Positions 21,243 to 32,173 of a stretch of DNA of 64,000 bases are shown piece by piece. A program made the position numbers and the translations under genes. This DNA is from Xiphydria camelus (Eukaryota; Arthropoda; Insecta; Hymenoptera; Xiphydriidae), in NCBI GenBank assembly GCA_963678675.1, contig OY783192.1:20827174-20891173 (forward strand), read 5' to 3'. Under the pieces are notes generated by a model. The model did no database searches, was not told the DNA's origin, and saw only the letters and a program-made list of their open reading frames with translations. Within the stretch, counting starts at the first letter, position 1. Each line of letters starts with the position of its first letter.

Positions 21243-21802
21243 AAGCAAAAAGCTCAAACTTGGTTCTTCCTTGAATCAACGCGAATAAGTTCGACTTTAC
21301 GAAGGCTTATTTATTTAAACGTGTACTTAATTGCAGTTTTGTTTTATTCATGGTCACGACTTATTTATAACAAGTAAGGTCTTAAATATGCACTAGTATC
21401 CATAGTTATTTGAGACGCACTTATATGTGAATAAGTAACAAATACGGGATATTTCGCTCAGGATAGTAATAGTCGGTGTAGCCTAATTCGTCAATTTATT
21501 CGATATTATAATTTATTACATGCTCAATTTTTATATACTATTGTCTCTTCTGATTTCTAATTTTATTTCCTTATCGCTGTTTGAAAGTTTTTCACTTATC
21601 GCGATTTCTATATTCTATCATGTATGTAAATTTATTTATTAATTATAATTATACTGGTATTATTATGTAACGATTTCGTATTATCTAACTTTCATTCAAT
21701 CTTTCTCTCGTGTTAATGAATGTTGTTATAATAAAACCCATCTAAGATTTCATTAGTTCTATAAAAAAAATTTGTTTTCTTTCTCTTCATGAAGTATAAT
21801 TG
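21243..21802. other. AT-rich stretch, no recognised feature
   Basis: No supported gene or repeat. Confidence 0.4.
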
Positions 21803-22049
21803 AAGAGGCAAGTGGATGAAGGGGTTATATAACATTTTTAGAAAAAATGAGATCACTCAGTGGATGAAAATGTTATGTCCGAATGTAACTTCTGGTAAAT
21901 CTTGGATAGCTCTAATTCCATTCAAAACCCAGATAGTACATGGAGTATGTTTAGTATGCCATATGTCTACTGAATGGAAGATGGCCTATAAACTCAAATA
22001 TCTCAAAACCAACTTTTTGTTACATAACCCCTTCATCCACTTGCCTCTT
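21803..22049. repeat. foldback MITE, AAGAGGCAAGTGGATGAAGG ends
   Basis: The 5' end AAGAGGCAAGTGGATGAAGG and the 3' end CCTTCATCCACTTGCCTCTT are perfect complements; the interior also holds a diverged GTGGATGAAAATGTTAT copy. Confidence 0.8.
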
Positions 22050-22115
22050 TAATTTATTGTTTTGTAAACCGCGTTCTACAGTTAATGAGAAGCATCGAAG
22101 GAGTAATCTGACTTT

Positions 22116-24303
22116 CATATGGGGCATAATTTCTGAAGTGTACGACCCTCGAAAATGAAAGTTGTCCGATCGGGCTAAAAATTAGCCCAATTGTAGTCCT
22201 ATTAGATAGTACTCCTCACACCAAAAATTAATTAATTTTGATAATTATTTATCAAAGTGGAGGGGGTACAATTTTTGGGTTATTTAAAGTAGTATGGTCA
22301 CTCTCCAAAGTGATCGTTGAGTGTCCGTAAAAAAAGTCATTAAAAAACTATGATTTATAATTGAAAATTCTTTTTGTGAATTATAAAATTTATGACCATA
22401 AGAATTCGTCGATTATTTTGATTATTTTTCACTTATTATTCAAATAATGTGCCTCCTTTGACTAGCATCTTTTTATGTGTGGCAACGCATATTATCAATG
22501 GGCTCGTGGCCAAGTAGAGAAAACCACGGCACACTCAAACGTTTGAGTGTATCGTGGGGAAAACGAGATCTGAAATGCACGCTTGTGAACCCACTCCACT
22601 GACACGACGTTGCCGCATCTACTCGACGCGCTATTTCCGAACACCGAGAAGCAGAAATTAGTTATACCTAAAGTATCAAACGGTCAATAATTTTCATCAA
22701 TGGGTGTAAATTTTTGTTTTTTTTTTTCCCCGTTTTGTGGTATATTTTTTATATTTTAATCTTGAATTTTACATACAAACCCCAAGAGAGAGAGAGAGAG
22801 AGAAACGTATCTTGCCCATAAGACTGGGTTATTTTCTACTCGGTAATTAATTTTTATCAGACATACTAAACGGTCAATCTACCCCAAATTGTAGCAGGAG
22901 GAGGATTCTATTGATATTAGCTTGCATACATCATTATTTCATATTTAAATCTTGGAAATCGATTCGTGACCATACTACTTTAAGCAAAGAATTACTTTTA
23001 AACATCTGTAACTTTTTTCCTATTGCCTTAAACAAAATTTCACTAGAAATGTTTTTCATAGATTTTTTAACAAACTTTCTGGTGGCTGTAACAATTTTTT
23101 TTAAATTAAAAATTTGACCCTAATTTTTGAAAATCAAAAATAAATTTGATTTTCTTTAATTTGGACAATTTTCATATTTTTTAAAATAATTTTAGAAGAA
23201 AGCTGAGATTTTTTCTTGTAAGACCTCCAAGTTTCAGAGAGTGGCAAATTAATTCTTCTCTGAGTAATAGAACGATACGTAAAGCTGGTGGGAGATGTAA
23301 CGCGCGCGTATTCGTAGATCTCTGCAAATGAAGTGGTGGGAGGTCGAGCTGAACGCAATTCCGTAGCCGCGTGCTATCCTGTGCTACAACTGCTACATCG
23401 AAGGGACCGGTGAGTAAATTGGCGGGATATTTGAAAATATCGTGACTTTGGTCATTCTTATCTGAAAAAAGTACTTTTTTACGACGTCCTCTAAACATAT
23501 GAATAAAATTTGGAAGGGGATAGATGTATTAATCCTTTTCAAAAGGCTGATGACCTTCTAAAAAAACTGATGAAGGTGTTCAATATATATATCCTACATT
23601 TATCCTTCCAAATTTTATTCATATTTTTAGAGGACATCTTAAAAAAAGTACTTTTTTCAGATAAGAATGACCAAAGTCACGATATTTTCAAATATCCCGC
23701 CAATTTACTCACCGGTCCCTTCGATGTAGCAGTTGTAGCACAGGATAGCACGCGGCTACGGAATTGCGTTCAGCTCGACCTCCCACCACTTCATTTGCAG
23801 AGATCTACGAATACGCGCGCGTTACATCTATCGCGCGTTCTATTACTCAGAGAAGAATTAATTTGCCACTCTCTGAAACTTGGTGGTCTATAGGAAAAAA
23901 TCTCCTAAAGCTTTCTTCTAAAATTATTTTTAAAAAATAAGAAAATTGTCCAAATTAAAGAAAATCAAATTTATTTTTGATTTTCAAAAATTAGGGTCAA
24001 ATTTTTAATTTTAAAAAAAATTGTTATGGCCACCAGAAAGTTTGTGGAAAAATCTATGAAAAACATTTCTAGTGAAATTTTGTTTAATGCAATAGGAAAA
24101 AAGTTACAGATGTTTAAAAGTAAGGCTTTGCTTAAATAGCCCAAAAATTGTACCCCCTCCACTTTGATAAATAATTATCAAAATGAATTAATTTTGGGTG
24201 TGAGGAGTCCTATCTAATAGGACTACAATTGGGCCAATTTTTAGCCCGATCGGACAACTTTCATTTTCGAGGGTGGTACACTTCAGAAATTATGCCCCAT
24301 ATG
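22116..24303. repeat. 2.2-kb foldback element, CATATGGGGCATAA ends (copy 1)
   Basis: Ends CATATGGGGCATAA (22116) and TTATGCCCCATATG (to 24303). Outer arms 22116-22290 and 24140-24303 mirror each other, and the inner GC-richer arms 23240-23500 and 23620-23900 are also mirrored around a centre near 23545. About 22290-22900 in the left half is not mirrored and contains a GA microsatellite (22788-22802). A truncated second copy lies at 47323-48384. Each inner arm keeps an open frame of 85-105 codons pointing to the centre-distal side (23498-23181 on -, 23621-23893 on +). Confidence 0.85.
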
Positions 24304-25127
24304 CGTGCGAGCATTTCAATAAATAGTATTATACAATTAAATGAAAAGTGACACATGGGGAATTGTTATAATCGGTCACCGACATTTATTAAAAAATTAT
24401 TTCTGTACAGAATATTTAAATAATAAATACGTTAATCGCATTATTTTATACGACATTTACACTCTCTAAAAATACAAGATTCAAAACCACATCACAAAAG
24501 TACTTCATTGGTAGGTGATTGCGATGAGGAGTCGATCACGATGGAATTGATATTGAGGAGTACAGCAAGGCTGGACAACCGGTTTAATTTCTATCATCGA
24601 ACTAGAATTCAATTTATTAAATTGGCGAAGGGCCATTTCGGATGCGTCGCAACGCCTGAGGCTTAACACAAACAAAGAAATAGACAATTAAATTCAAGTT
24701 CACATAGTGGGTGTTTTCCATTTATACGACTCTGTGTCGATTTGTGTTAACTTATATCGACACACTTCAAACTTAGTTATTCTGCAAAGTGGCCCTGAGT
24801 AAACTTACATATATCACTGAATCAGGTTAAATGAAAAGCATTTTTAGTCAACTTTTGTCAATAAATGACAAGCACCCATTATATCAACTTATCGGTGAAT
24901 AAAAAATAGCACTTTATAACACAGGTGATTCTGATAGCTCTGTCGTGTTGTCAGATGATATTCTAGTTATTATAACTTGTCCTCTTGACATAGGTACCGA
25001 AAAAATGTTAAATCGGTCCAGATCTTTCGCGATGGTATCGCATCGAAGAGTATTCTCTTCGACACAACCTCCAAATCATACAAGCCAATTATAGTTAAAA
25101 AGTTAAACCTTTTTCATTCGCTCACGC
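24304..25127. other. no recognised feature
   Basis: AT-rich sequence; no frame with recognisable content and no clear repeat. Confidence 0.4.
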
Positions 25128-25131
25128 TTAA

Positions 25132-25643
25132 CCCTTAAATGCATATTGTTGCTTTTCGGCAACACACTGCCTACTATACCTTTCAAACTCACACTAGAGC
25201 AAATATCGACTTGCTGCATAGAGTGTCCGTTGGGCTACGTACTGCTTTATAAGAGGCTATAAGCATTTGTTGGTACATGGCGCTCATGTCACTGTATTAT
25301 TGACATTTCCCAGTCTGCAGACAACCGGCGAGCAACGGAATAAGAAAATGAAATGCAAGCTGCCTAACTGCAAAGGACTTACCTATACCAAGTGTGAGAA
25401 GTGCGATGTAGAATTATGTTTCAATAAACGTAATAATTGTGTCAAAAAATTTCACACGTAATGTCATACTATGTACTTAATGCATGATGTTGCCATTTGG
25501 CTACATACCCTTTTTTCGAAAAAAAAAAAAAACGGTTCAAAGTGAAATATAATTTTTATTTTTATTTCTCCCTGTATTAGTTTTGTAAAATCTTCCAGTT
25601 TTTCATTTTTTTATTTTTAAACAAAAAATCATGCATTTAAGGG
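25132..25643 (+). mobile_element. piggyBac element, internally deleted
   Basis: TTAA at 25128-25131 and 25644-25647; ends CCCTTAAATGCAT and ATGCATTTAAGGG are inverted. Just inside each end is a palindrome-like block (TGTTGCTTTTCGGCAACA at 25146; GATGTTGCCATTTGGCTACA at 25487). The only coding remnant is the transposase C-terminus. It is 512 bp against about 2.5 kb for the complete element at 34522. Confidence 0.9.
25330..25461 (+). pseudogene. piggyBac transposase C-terminal cysteine-rich domain
   Basis: The segment CKLPNCKGLTYTKCEKC, then LCFNKRNNCVKKFHT, ends in a stop at 25459-25461. The C..C..C..C..C..H pattern is the zinc-ribbon-like domain that binds the transposon ends in piggyBac. 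The corresponding domain in the 34522 element (YIQCTKCNVSLC, CFLSFHTK) confirms the family. Everything upstream of this domain has been deleted. Confidence 0.85.
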
Positions 25644-25784
25644 TTAAAATCAATTGAATTTGAGGTTTTGTTTCTAAATAAGTTTTTTAAAACTTTTATT
25701 CCTTTACTTGCAATGTAATGTGGATTTTTTAGAAGATTCCACGCCTGAAGATCCTCTTCATACTTGACCCACTGAATTGCGATA

Positions 25785-26789
25785 GGGTGAATACACCAAT
25801 GCTCGGACAACCCCCAGTGAACGGAAAAAAAATTATTTTTTGTATTCTAAATTTCTAAAATTTTCAAAATTTGGAAAAAAAATCAAAGATGGCAGTGCAA
25901 ATTGGTTTTAGAGAGTTCAACCACGTTAAAATTAAAAAAAATATTCAAATGTTTTCAAACGTTCAATGTGGCGCCTGCTAGTAAGCAGGTCGGTGACAGG
26001 CAATGAAAACTTAAGTTGAAAATAATAGTTTTATGATAATTAAACAGGTAAGTAGTGATTGTATATTATTTGTAATGCTTTAAAATTTATACCTTTGTAT
26101 GTTTTTCATTAAAAATATCGAAAAAAGTAATAAAATCAGTGATTTCCGGTTATTGGTGCGCAATTTAAACTCAATTCAGTGAACGAACACAAACAATTTT
26201 CGAATGTGTGCGTAATACTTTATCATCAAATATCGCATTGTTTTTTAGATTTTAATAAATTTCATTTAATAGTTAATGTTAATTTATTTTTATTTAATTT
26301 TCTTAGACGATGTCAACAAATTAAATATCCACAACAGGCAAAAAGAAAGCCTATGAACGTTTTAAATACTCGGAAGAAGATTTGCTACAAGCTGTGTCAG
26401 CTGTAAATGCTGGTGAACGCTTGAGCACAGTTGATCAACAATATAATATTCCTAAATCCACATTACATGATAAATGTACTGGCAAAGTACCTAATGTAGG
26501 AAAAATGGGGCCTATATAAGACAGTGCTGACTACGTCCGTTCACTGGTGACTTGCTGTTCGTTCATTGATCTAATTTTGCGTTCACTGGCGTTTCTGGAA
26601 TTTTTTCAATTTTATTTAAATAAAATTATTTTTTAATATTTTCAAGTATTGTGTTTGGTTTTTATGAGTTAATAAAGTTTATTTTACAAGCTGATCGAAA
26701 AATTATAATTTACCAATAAAAATAATTTTTTTATCACTTGCTACAGAACGTTGAGTTCCTTATTCGTTCGTTCATTGGTGCATTCACCC
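25785..26789 (+). mobile_element. pogo/Tigger-like element, internally deleted
   Basis: Inverted ends GGGTGAATACACCAATG (25785) and CATTGGTGCATTCACCC (to 26789), each flanked by TA (25783-25784, 26790-26791). It contains one coding remnant, an HTH-psq domain; the DDE part is missing. Confidence 0.85.
26305..26520 (+). pseudogene. HTH-psq DNA-binding domain of a pogo-like transposase
   Basis: A frame through 26350-26500 reads KAYERFKYSEEDLLQAVSAV, then GERLSTVDQQYNIPKSTLHDK, a textbook pipsqueak-type helix-turn-helix found at the N-terminus of pogo/CENP-B-like transposases. It is followed directly by a stop, so only the DNA-binding part remains. The preceding ATTTTCTTAG at about 26296-26306 looks like a splice acceptor. 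Confidence 0.75.
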
Positions 26790-26991
26790 TACTTCACTTT
26801 ACTGACACTTGATGAATTTTCTAACTTAAGAATAATTGTCGATTACCTGAATCAATCGCTATCACTTGGTCTGTTCGTGTTACGAACTACTTAAATATAC
26901 ATATGTTAGATCGCCAATCGTAATCAAAATAGAGTACCTAACTAGAAATCCAGCGCACTGTTTGGTCGATTTATCGAAAATTTTCCAAATA

Positions 26992-27060
26992 CCGTATGTC
27001 TGACGGCAAGCGCAACACCACTTCGGCAGTTTTTACCGACGGTGGTCGAATCCAGACATG
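26992..27060 (+). repeat. solo end of a CCGTATGTC-family element
   Basis: TA then CCGTATGTC (26990-27000), followed by ACTTCGGCAGTTTTTACCG (27018). Both boxes are shared with the foldbacks at 31780, 37739, 52621 and 56829. No opposite end is visible. Confidence 0.55.
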
Positions 27061-27181
27061 CTGTATACTAGATCATTAATTAATAAGCATGGGCTTGAGC
27101 GTGGTCTTGGTGAAGTCAGACTTAAGGTAGTACCTCCACAAGATCGCGTTGAATTAAGAAATGGTTGAAATTTTACATATA

Positions 27182-27420
27182 CAGGGTGTCCAAAAAGTAT
27201 GGAAACGGTTGAATATCTCGAAAAGTACGCTTCAGATCGGGAAACGAAAAAACATGTATCTGATATTTTTTTAAAAAACTCGAATGATACCAAGATTGAT
27301 CCCACACCCCAACCCCTGTGGGTGGGGCAGGGGGAAGCTTCAAAATCTTAAATAGGAACCCCCACTCTTGATTGCATACTCGCATTCTATATTAAAAACT
27401 ACATAACTTTTATTTGAAAC
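27182..27420. repeat. CAGGGTGTCC-type transposon end, unpaired
   Basis: TA then CAGGGTGTCCAAAAAGTATG, resembling the ends at 28255 and 45576. No complementary end was found nearby; the ORF on the - strand (27305-27033) crosses this junction and is dismissed. Confidence 0.45.
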
Positions 27421-27589
27421 ATTTTTTTCAATTCGTGGCAGATGGCGCTATAATCGACGAAATTCAATTTTTTCGGTTTTTGCAATTGCGAGTCGATTTA
27501 TTCGATTCTGCAATACAATTGCGATAGAAATTTACATTTCTTATTCTCATACTTGATATTTTTTTTTTAATTAAATTTAGTTTTGCAAA

Positions 27590-27768
27590 TCAAGAGACAC
27601 GGTAGTGTCTCGCGGCATGTTCATTCAAGTAATTCGTCAGAACGACGACAGCGCTGATGTAGCGGGCACCCGTGTCTCTTTACACCACAAATGTCTGCCC
27701 CCTTCACTCCTCAATTTTTACATCGAATTTTCTCAATAAATATATGGTTATAACCAAAACTATGCTTA
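27590..27768 (-). repeat. dispersed repeat, inverted copy at 63571-63741
   Basis: AGAGACACGGTAGTGTCTCG, GGCATGTTCATTCAAGTA and AATATATGGTTATAACCAAA all recur reverse-complemented at 63571-63741. Confidence 0.8.
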
Positions 27769-27956
27769 CACTTGTAAGTAACACGCTAATCTAGAGCTAA
27801 TCTCGCCATCGGTCGCAATGGTGAGGTGGGCAGTATATTTTAGCGAACGAAGACTGCGAATGCGCTCGCAGTCTCGCACCTTTCCAGGAAGGTTAATTAC
27901 CGGATGGGTCGGAATGAGTCATTTTCCACAGCACCCACTCTAATAGATACCGTAGA
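27769..27956. repeat. weak relative of the 38890-39030 repeat
   Basis: CTAGAGCTAATCTCG, CCTTTCCAGGAAGGTTAATTACCGG and GGATGGGTCG resemble 38910-39020 in order. Probably a diverged retroelement or LTR fragment. Confidence 0.35.
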
Positions 27957-28254
27957 ACGGGGATATATGGGACAAGCGGGGCAATATGGGACAAAAACTT
28001 GATTTTAGATTAAATTACGCGCCGTGAGTGCTGCCAACCATTTTTACTGAAAGCAAAATATCACCATGTCGGAAGAATGTCAGTTGTCGGTTTAGCCATT
28101 TAATGGTAACAGAAGCTGCAGCCGGTTTCTCTACAAAAAATTCCTAACCTAGAGGTAAATTATTGTAATTTTTGTAAGGCTAGATAGTGTCCTTTGGGGA
28201 GATGTTGTTATTAAAGCTAGTGGTAGAGTTTTTTAGAATAAATCCTTCTAAATA

Positions 28255-28823
28255 CAGTGTGTCCCGGAAAATATGGGAAATCTCTCGGATTCAGATAGAG
28301 TATGAAAAAATAAGATGACAAGTTCCTATAATTTTTTTCCTACAGGCCCTCCCTAGGAAAATACAAAGATACGGTAAATGTACAACGAGAAGTGATATGG
28401 TCTTAACGTTTATTATCATTTTTCTCGAAAACGGTCCACTTTATCGACAATAAAAAAGAGTAGCTTTTTTTAAATATAAGGTTGAAGCTACCTAATTTTT
28501 ATTGTTTTAAGTCTTTATCACACAGGGTGTTAAAAATTTAGGCATTAAGTTGTAAAACTTAGTCCGCCACTGGCAAATTAAACAAGCTAATAATGTGTCC
28601 TTAGTAGTGTCTAACACACACACATGTTCAAATTTTATAAAGTTCTATTAAGTACCTACTTTGAAAGTTATTCAAGAAAAACAGATTTCCAGCGGCGTCC
28701 TTCAGGGACAAATATCTTCGTAGAGAGGGCCTGTAGGAAAAAAAATGTATAGGAACTTGTCGTCTTATTTTTTCATGCTCTATTTGAATCCGGGAGATTT
28801 CCTACACTTTCCGGAACGCCCTG
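28255..28823. repeat. foldback element, CAGTGTGTCCCGGAAA ends, target TA
   Basis: TA flanks CAGTGTGTCCCGGAAA (28255) and TTTCCGGAACGCCCTG (to 28823). Arms share GACAAGTTCCTATA, TTTTTTTCCTACAGGCCCTC and the complement at 28725-28770. Non-coding. Confidence 0.8.
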
Positions 28824-28931
28824 TATACCTGACAATAACCCCACATAACCACATAGGCATTAAAAAATATTGTAACGGAATGGGGGCGGTTTTACTAAAA
28901 ATCGGCAATTTGTAGGTTCATTTGGGACAAA

Positions 28932-29160
28932 ATGCCGCGTGTACACAAGCACAAAGCTGGCACCACGTATCGAAAAAATTATAGTGCCCAAAATTTGGAG
29001 GCGGCTCTAGAAGCAGTAATTATTGGACGTATGTCGTTTAGGCAAGCTGAGGAAATGTATAAGGTCCCGAGGAACACTATTTACCGAAAATATCGCGGCA
29101 TGAACATCCATGAAAATTTAGGGAGGCCACCCGTACTTAGTTTCATCCAGGAGCAGAATA
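28932..29160 (+). pseudogene. pogo-like transposase N-terminus (HTH-psq)
   Basis: Starts MPRVHKHKAGTTYRKNYS, then NLEAALEAVIIGRMSFRQAE, the pipsqueak-type HTH, and GRPPVLS, the conserved linker before the CENP-B-like domain. The frame is cut at 29161 by a piggyBac-type MITE at TTAA. The next domain resumes at 30642. In the intact form this is the DNA-binding end of a cut-and-paste transposase. Confidence 0.85.
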
Positions 29161-29164
29161 TTAA

Positions 29165-29407
29165 AACTAGAACTACCGAATGGTCGCGCTTTATAAGACG
29201 GTCGTTTTGACGGGTGATTATCTCGTTATCTGTGGATTTTTCGTCCACACTGCTATAGGAGTTTTTTGTAGACCGAAATGTGTTCTACAAAAAAGTGTTC
29301 TACCAATTTTGACAAAAACCTCACAGGTTACGAAATAATTGAGGTTGAATGGAACTCTAAATAAGATACCGCACCGGTCAAATTGACCGGTCCCGGTAGT
29401 TCTAGTG
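29165..29407. mobile_element. piggyBac-type MITE
   Basis: TTAA at 29161-29164 and 29408-29411; ends AACTAGAACTACCG and CGGTAGTTCTAGTG are inverted. A subterminal palindrome CCGGTCAAATTGACCGG lies near the right end (29374-29390). Inserted in the pogo-like gene. Confidence 0.8.
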
Positions 29408-29682
29408 TTAAGGCCACCATGCGCGTCAAGAAAGGACGATTTTGGAAATTTTTTGTAGGAGTATAGTAAAAGCTGTACAATTTTCTTATACAGTCCTTTA
29501 TCAAGTGTCTTTAGAGGAACAAAAAAACATTTTTTTTTAATTTTTGGTTAAGAAATGGCCGCTCTAGGATCCAGTTTCTGCGACGAGTTTTTCTGGAGAT
29601 CTAAAACGGGCGAACCGCCTGCACCTCCAAATGTGAACCTAGAACAAAAAACCAAACATTTTTCTTTAATATATATCATAAA

Positions 29683-29840
29683 CTAATAGACCACGTAGGG
29701 AATTTTAGAAATATCGATTTTTCGAGAAATGGTGAGCATATGAAGGAAAAGTTCACGTTTTCACGTAATAATTTCATATTTAATCGTTTATAAAACAAAA
29801 AGTTTACAACATATCGAAAAATCCCTACGTGGTCTATTAG
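29683..29840. repeat. small hairpin MITE
   Basis: CTAATAGACCACGTAGGGA and TCCCTACGTGGTCTATTAG form its ends; it sits inside the 1.2-kb element. Confidence 0.75.
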
Positions 29841-29989
29841 ATTATATATGTACAAAGATACTCTCAAAATTTGAAGGTAATCGATAAAGATTTGTAGCTG
29901 CTAGCGGTTCGCCCAATTTAGAAAATGGTGTTCTGAGAAAAACGCGTTTCAAGTTTGAAGTAACATTTTACGATCGAAAATTATAGTAT

Positions 29990-30475
29990 ACCTTTCATCC
30001 GCGATGCTTGTACCATATAGTTGGCCTTCTATAGTGACGTTGAATTCTTCTTCTCCTTTTCTGGCTTATTTTGAGGCAATTCGAGCTGTTCTTGCAGCCT
30101 CAGTCAGCGATCGGTTCGAAAAATCGATGCGGAGTTCGTCGTCTTCAACGCAGAAATCGTAATAATTTCTTCCAACTGTCACGTCCAACTATCGTATAAC
30201 TTGCATTACTCTACAAATTCCATCGTTGAAAGTGTATACGTCAAGATTCTCAGCAATATTAACAGTTTTTCCGCTTGACATAGATTTTGGGGCCGTTGAC
30301 TACAGCGCGTTACGTTTAAACTTTCGTTACTATTTTGAGTGAAATCATCTAAGTATCGATTTAGAAGGTCATCGCTGCTCAACTTTTCGTAGATGGGCTT
30401 GACTGTTTCGAAAACTGTTTTTGACAGAGCCAGCTTGTGTGAAAAAGTACTTGATGTATTGACAATACGTCCCAA
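29990..30475 (-). pseudogene. fragment of a transposon protein with TQNSNES motif
   Basis: The first 57 codons from 30475 contain KPIYEKLSSDDLLNRYL, then DDFTQNSNESLN, a motif I recognise from a protein family repeated in many arthropod genomes (consensus about TQNxNESxN). After a frame change near 30300 further conserved-looking sequence runs to about 29990 (GKTVNI, FNDGICRVMQ, EDDELRIDFSNRSLTEAA). Function is not known to me; a transposase C-terminal region is likely from the context between inverted ends. Confidence 0.55.
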
Positions 30476-30641
30476 CGTGCATTTAACGCGCCGCGAGGCG
30501 CCTTCGCAAACTGACGTAAACGACCGGTTCTAGATTTGTTCTGACCACGAGACCTTTTTTTTTCTTATTCTTGAGTGTTTAAGGAACGTTTTAAGCTAAT
30601 AAAAAAAAATCGATTTTTAAAAAGTTTCATGGTGGCCTTAC

Positions 30642-30790
30642 CCCTTAAAGAAGCCTGCATCCTATGGCTATCCCTTTAATGAAAATGATCTTAGCCTCCT
30701 CGTTCAAGGATATTTGAACCGAAAAGGTGTTGAAACACCATTTAAAAACAATTTGCCCGGCAAGGATTGGGTGAAGTTTACCAACCTTTG
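30642..30790 (+). pseudogene. pogo-like transposase, CENP-B-type middle segment
   Basis: The frame near 30655-30785 reads SYGYPFNENDLSLLVQGYL, then NRKGVETPFKNNLPGKDWV, matching the region between the HTH-psq and DDE domains of pogo-like transposases. It directly continues the domain order from 28932-29160. The DDE domain is not visible downstream. Confidence 0.75.
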
Positions 30791-30949
30791 TTTATTTTTT
30801 TCTATTTTTTGTTAGGTATCTACCTAAATATTTACCTACCTCAGAATAAGATTATTTCTTGTGATAAAGTAGCTTTAAGGAAGAGATTTTACGTTTCGTA
30901 ACCGTTTTACACTCATTTAAACTTCCGTTAAGCGCGTCAGCTGATGAGA

Positions 30950-31272
30950 CGCCCTTAGTCGCTATGGGTCTGTCAGACCCATATCAGTAAATATCTTATT
31001 TTTTATAATCGTAACGCGTTTAAAATAAAATTAAATGATCAACAATAACTTCCCTTTCTACGATATACACAGTAATTAAAAATAAATAATTTACAACTTT
31101 ATTTAAACAAATTTAAAAAATTAAAAACCGGGATATAAGACTCAAGTAAATCACTCTTAGAACATCCCTCTGAGATGTCACAAAACGACAACGGTGTGGC
31201 TCTAATAGTTTCCCAACAATTAGCAAATAAAAATGTTGTGGGTCTGTCAGACCCATAGCGACTAACGGAGAG
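30950..31272. mobile_element. piggyBac-type MITE with 21-bp palindromes
   Basis: TTAGTCGCTATGGGTCTGTC (30955) and its complement near the right end (31240-31262) flank the interior. The palindrome TATGGGTCTGTCAGACCCAT(A) occurs at the left, and GGGTCTGTCAGACCC at the right. TTAA is present at the right (31273-31276); the left TTAA is probably decayed (one occurs at 30928). The architecture matches the other piggyBac MITEs. Confidence 0.55.
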
Positions 31273-31478
31273 TTAATAAAGATTTATCAGTATTTGCTGA
31301 CTATTACCAGGAAAAATTTTTTAAAAATAATTTTTTTTTGGCATACTGTCCCATAAAGGCGTGCGGTATGGTATTACACGAGACCCATTATTAAATTTTA
31401 TCGTTTAGTGTACAAAATTTTGGTGTCCCATATTACCCCATTTTGCGGGAAAAATGGGACACTAAGAAAAACATTTTT

Positions 31479-31770
31479 GATGTGTAAACATCTATTACGG
31501 CGGTATGAAGGTAAATCTCGGGAATTGGGACGGAAATGTGAAAGCGGATGTGACATCATAACCCATGCGCAGTGATTAGTGCGCAGCTACTTCAGCGCTT
31601 GCGGCCTAAGGTGGCATTACATGTTCATGTCGATGATGTCGATATAGTAAATCGCTATATCACCTACTAATAGCGCAGCTAGCATTGGTGATGCACACAA
31701 GCCTAGTCACTTTCTCCTCGCTTCCCCACGCGCTCCGTAAATAGCTAACACTTGTGTCTCTATCTATATA
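31479..31770. repeat. dispersed 300-bp repeat, inverted copy of 8057-8357
   Basis: Starts GATGTGTAAACATCTATTAC and carries the same blocks as the other copy in reverse order. It lies directly left of the 31780 foldback. Confidence 0.8.
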
Positions 31771-31973
31771 ATATATATACCGTATGTCAAATGGCTAGTC
31801 GAGCAGGTGCAGCGACCTGAATTTTTCTGAAATTTGACTTCGGCAGTATTTTAGTTAGAGTTGGCTTTGGAAGATGGCGCTACGTACGAGCGAAATATTT
31901 CAAATGGTAAAAGCGGGAGGTAGATAAATGCGGGAGAAGTGAAGTGTCACCTCAAAATTGTGAATGTTGGAAT

Positions 31974-32173
31974 AATGGTGAGTAATTGTTTGAAACGATA
32001 AGACATAATAATTCGGGTTTCTTTTCGATGTTCAACCAAATAACACGACTGATATTTAATTGCAGAGAGAAACTGATGCGACTGGTAGTCGTGGAGAAAG
32101 GGGCTACTGTCAACGTGGTCCTCGCCAGAGTGGTCGAGCTCTGCCTCGTCGACGAAAGGTGCAATTGAAATGA
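31974..32173 (+). other. two-exon mini-gene in left arm of the giant foldback
   Basis: ATG at 31974-31976 is followed at once by a perfect donor (GTGAGT, 31977). An 89-bp intron has a good branch-like ACTGAT and acceptor TTAATTGCAG (to 32065). Exon 2 continues in frame to TGA at 32171-32173, giving 36 codons: an Arg/Gly-rich peptide (GSRGERGYCQRGPRQSG) ending in the basic RRRKVQLK. The mirrored copy on the - strand of the right arm has its ATG at 37537-37539. The same arrangement recurs at 57023-57220 and mirrored with ATG at 57704-57706. Whether it is expressed is unknown; it may be the 5' end of a longer ancestral transposon gene. Confidence 0.5.

Larger units (their letters stand above)
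29411..30638 (-). mobile_element. 1.2-kb element with AGGCCACCATG ends
   Basis: AGGCCACCATG (29411) and CATGGTGGCCT (to 30638), each beside TA. It abuts the right TTAA of the piggyBac MITE. It contains a transposon-type coding remnant on the - strand and a small hairpin (29683-29840). The superfamily is unknown. Confidence 0.65.
27957..31461 (+). mobile_element. second pogo-like element, nested host of several MITEs
   Basis: GGGGCAATATGGGACA (27984) faces TGTCCCATATTACCCC (31426) in inverted orientation. Between them are pogo-like coding pieces (28932-29160, 30642-30790), interrupted by a piggyBac MITE, a 1.2-kb element and other foldbacks. The exact outer ends are unclear because the terminal region contains several GGGACA repeats. 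Confidence 0.6.

Noticed and set aside
24505..24687. Sixty-codon frame on the - strand
   Set aside because: Short, no motif, no supporting context.
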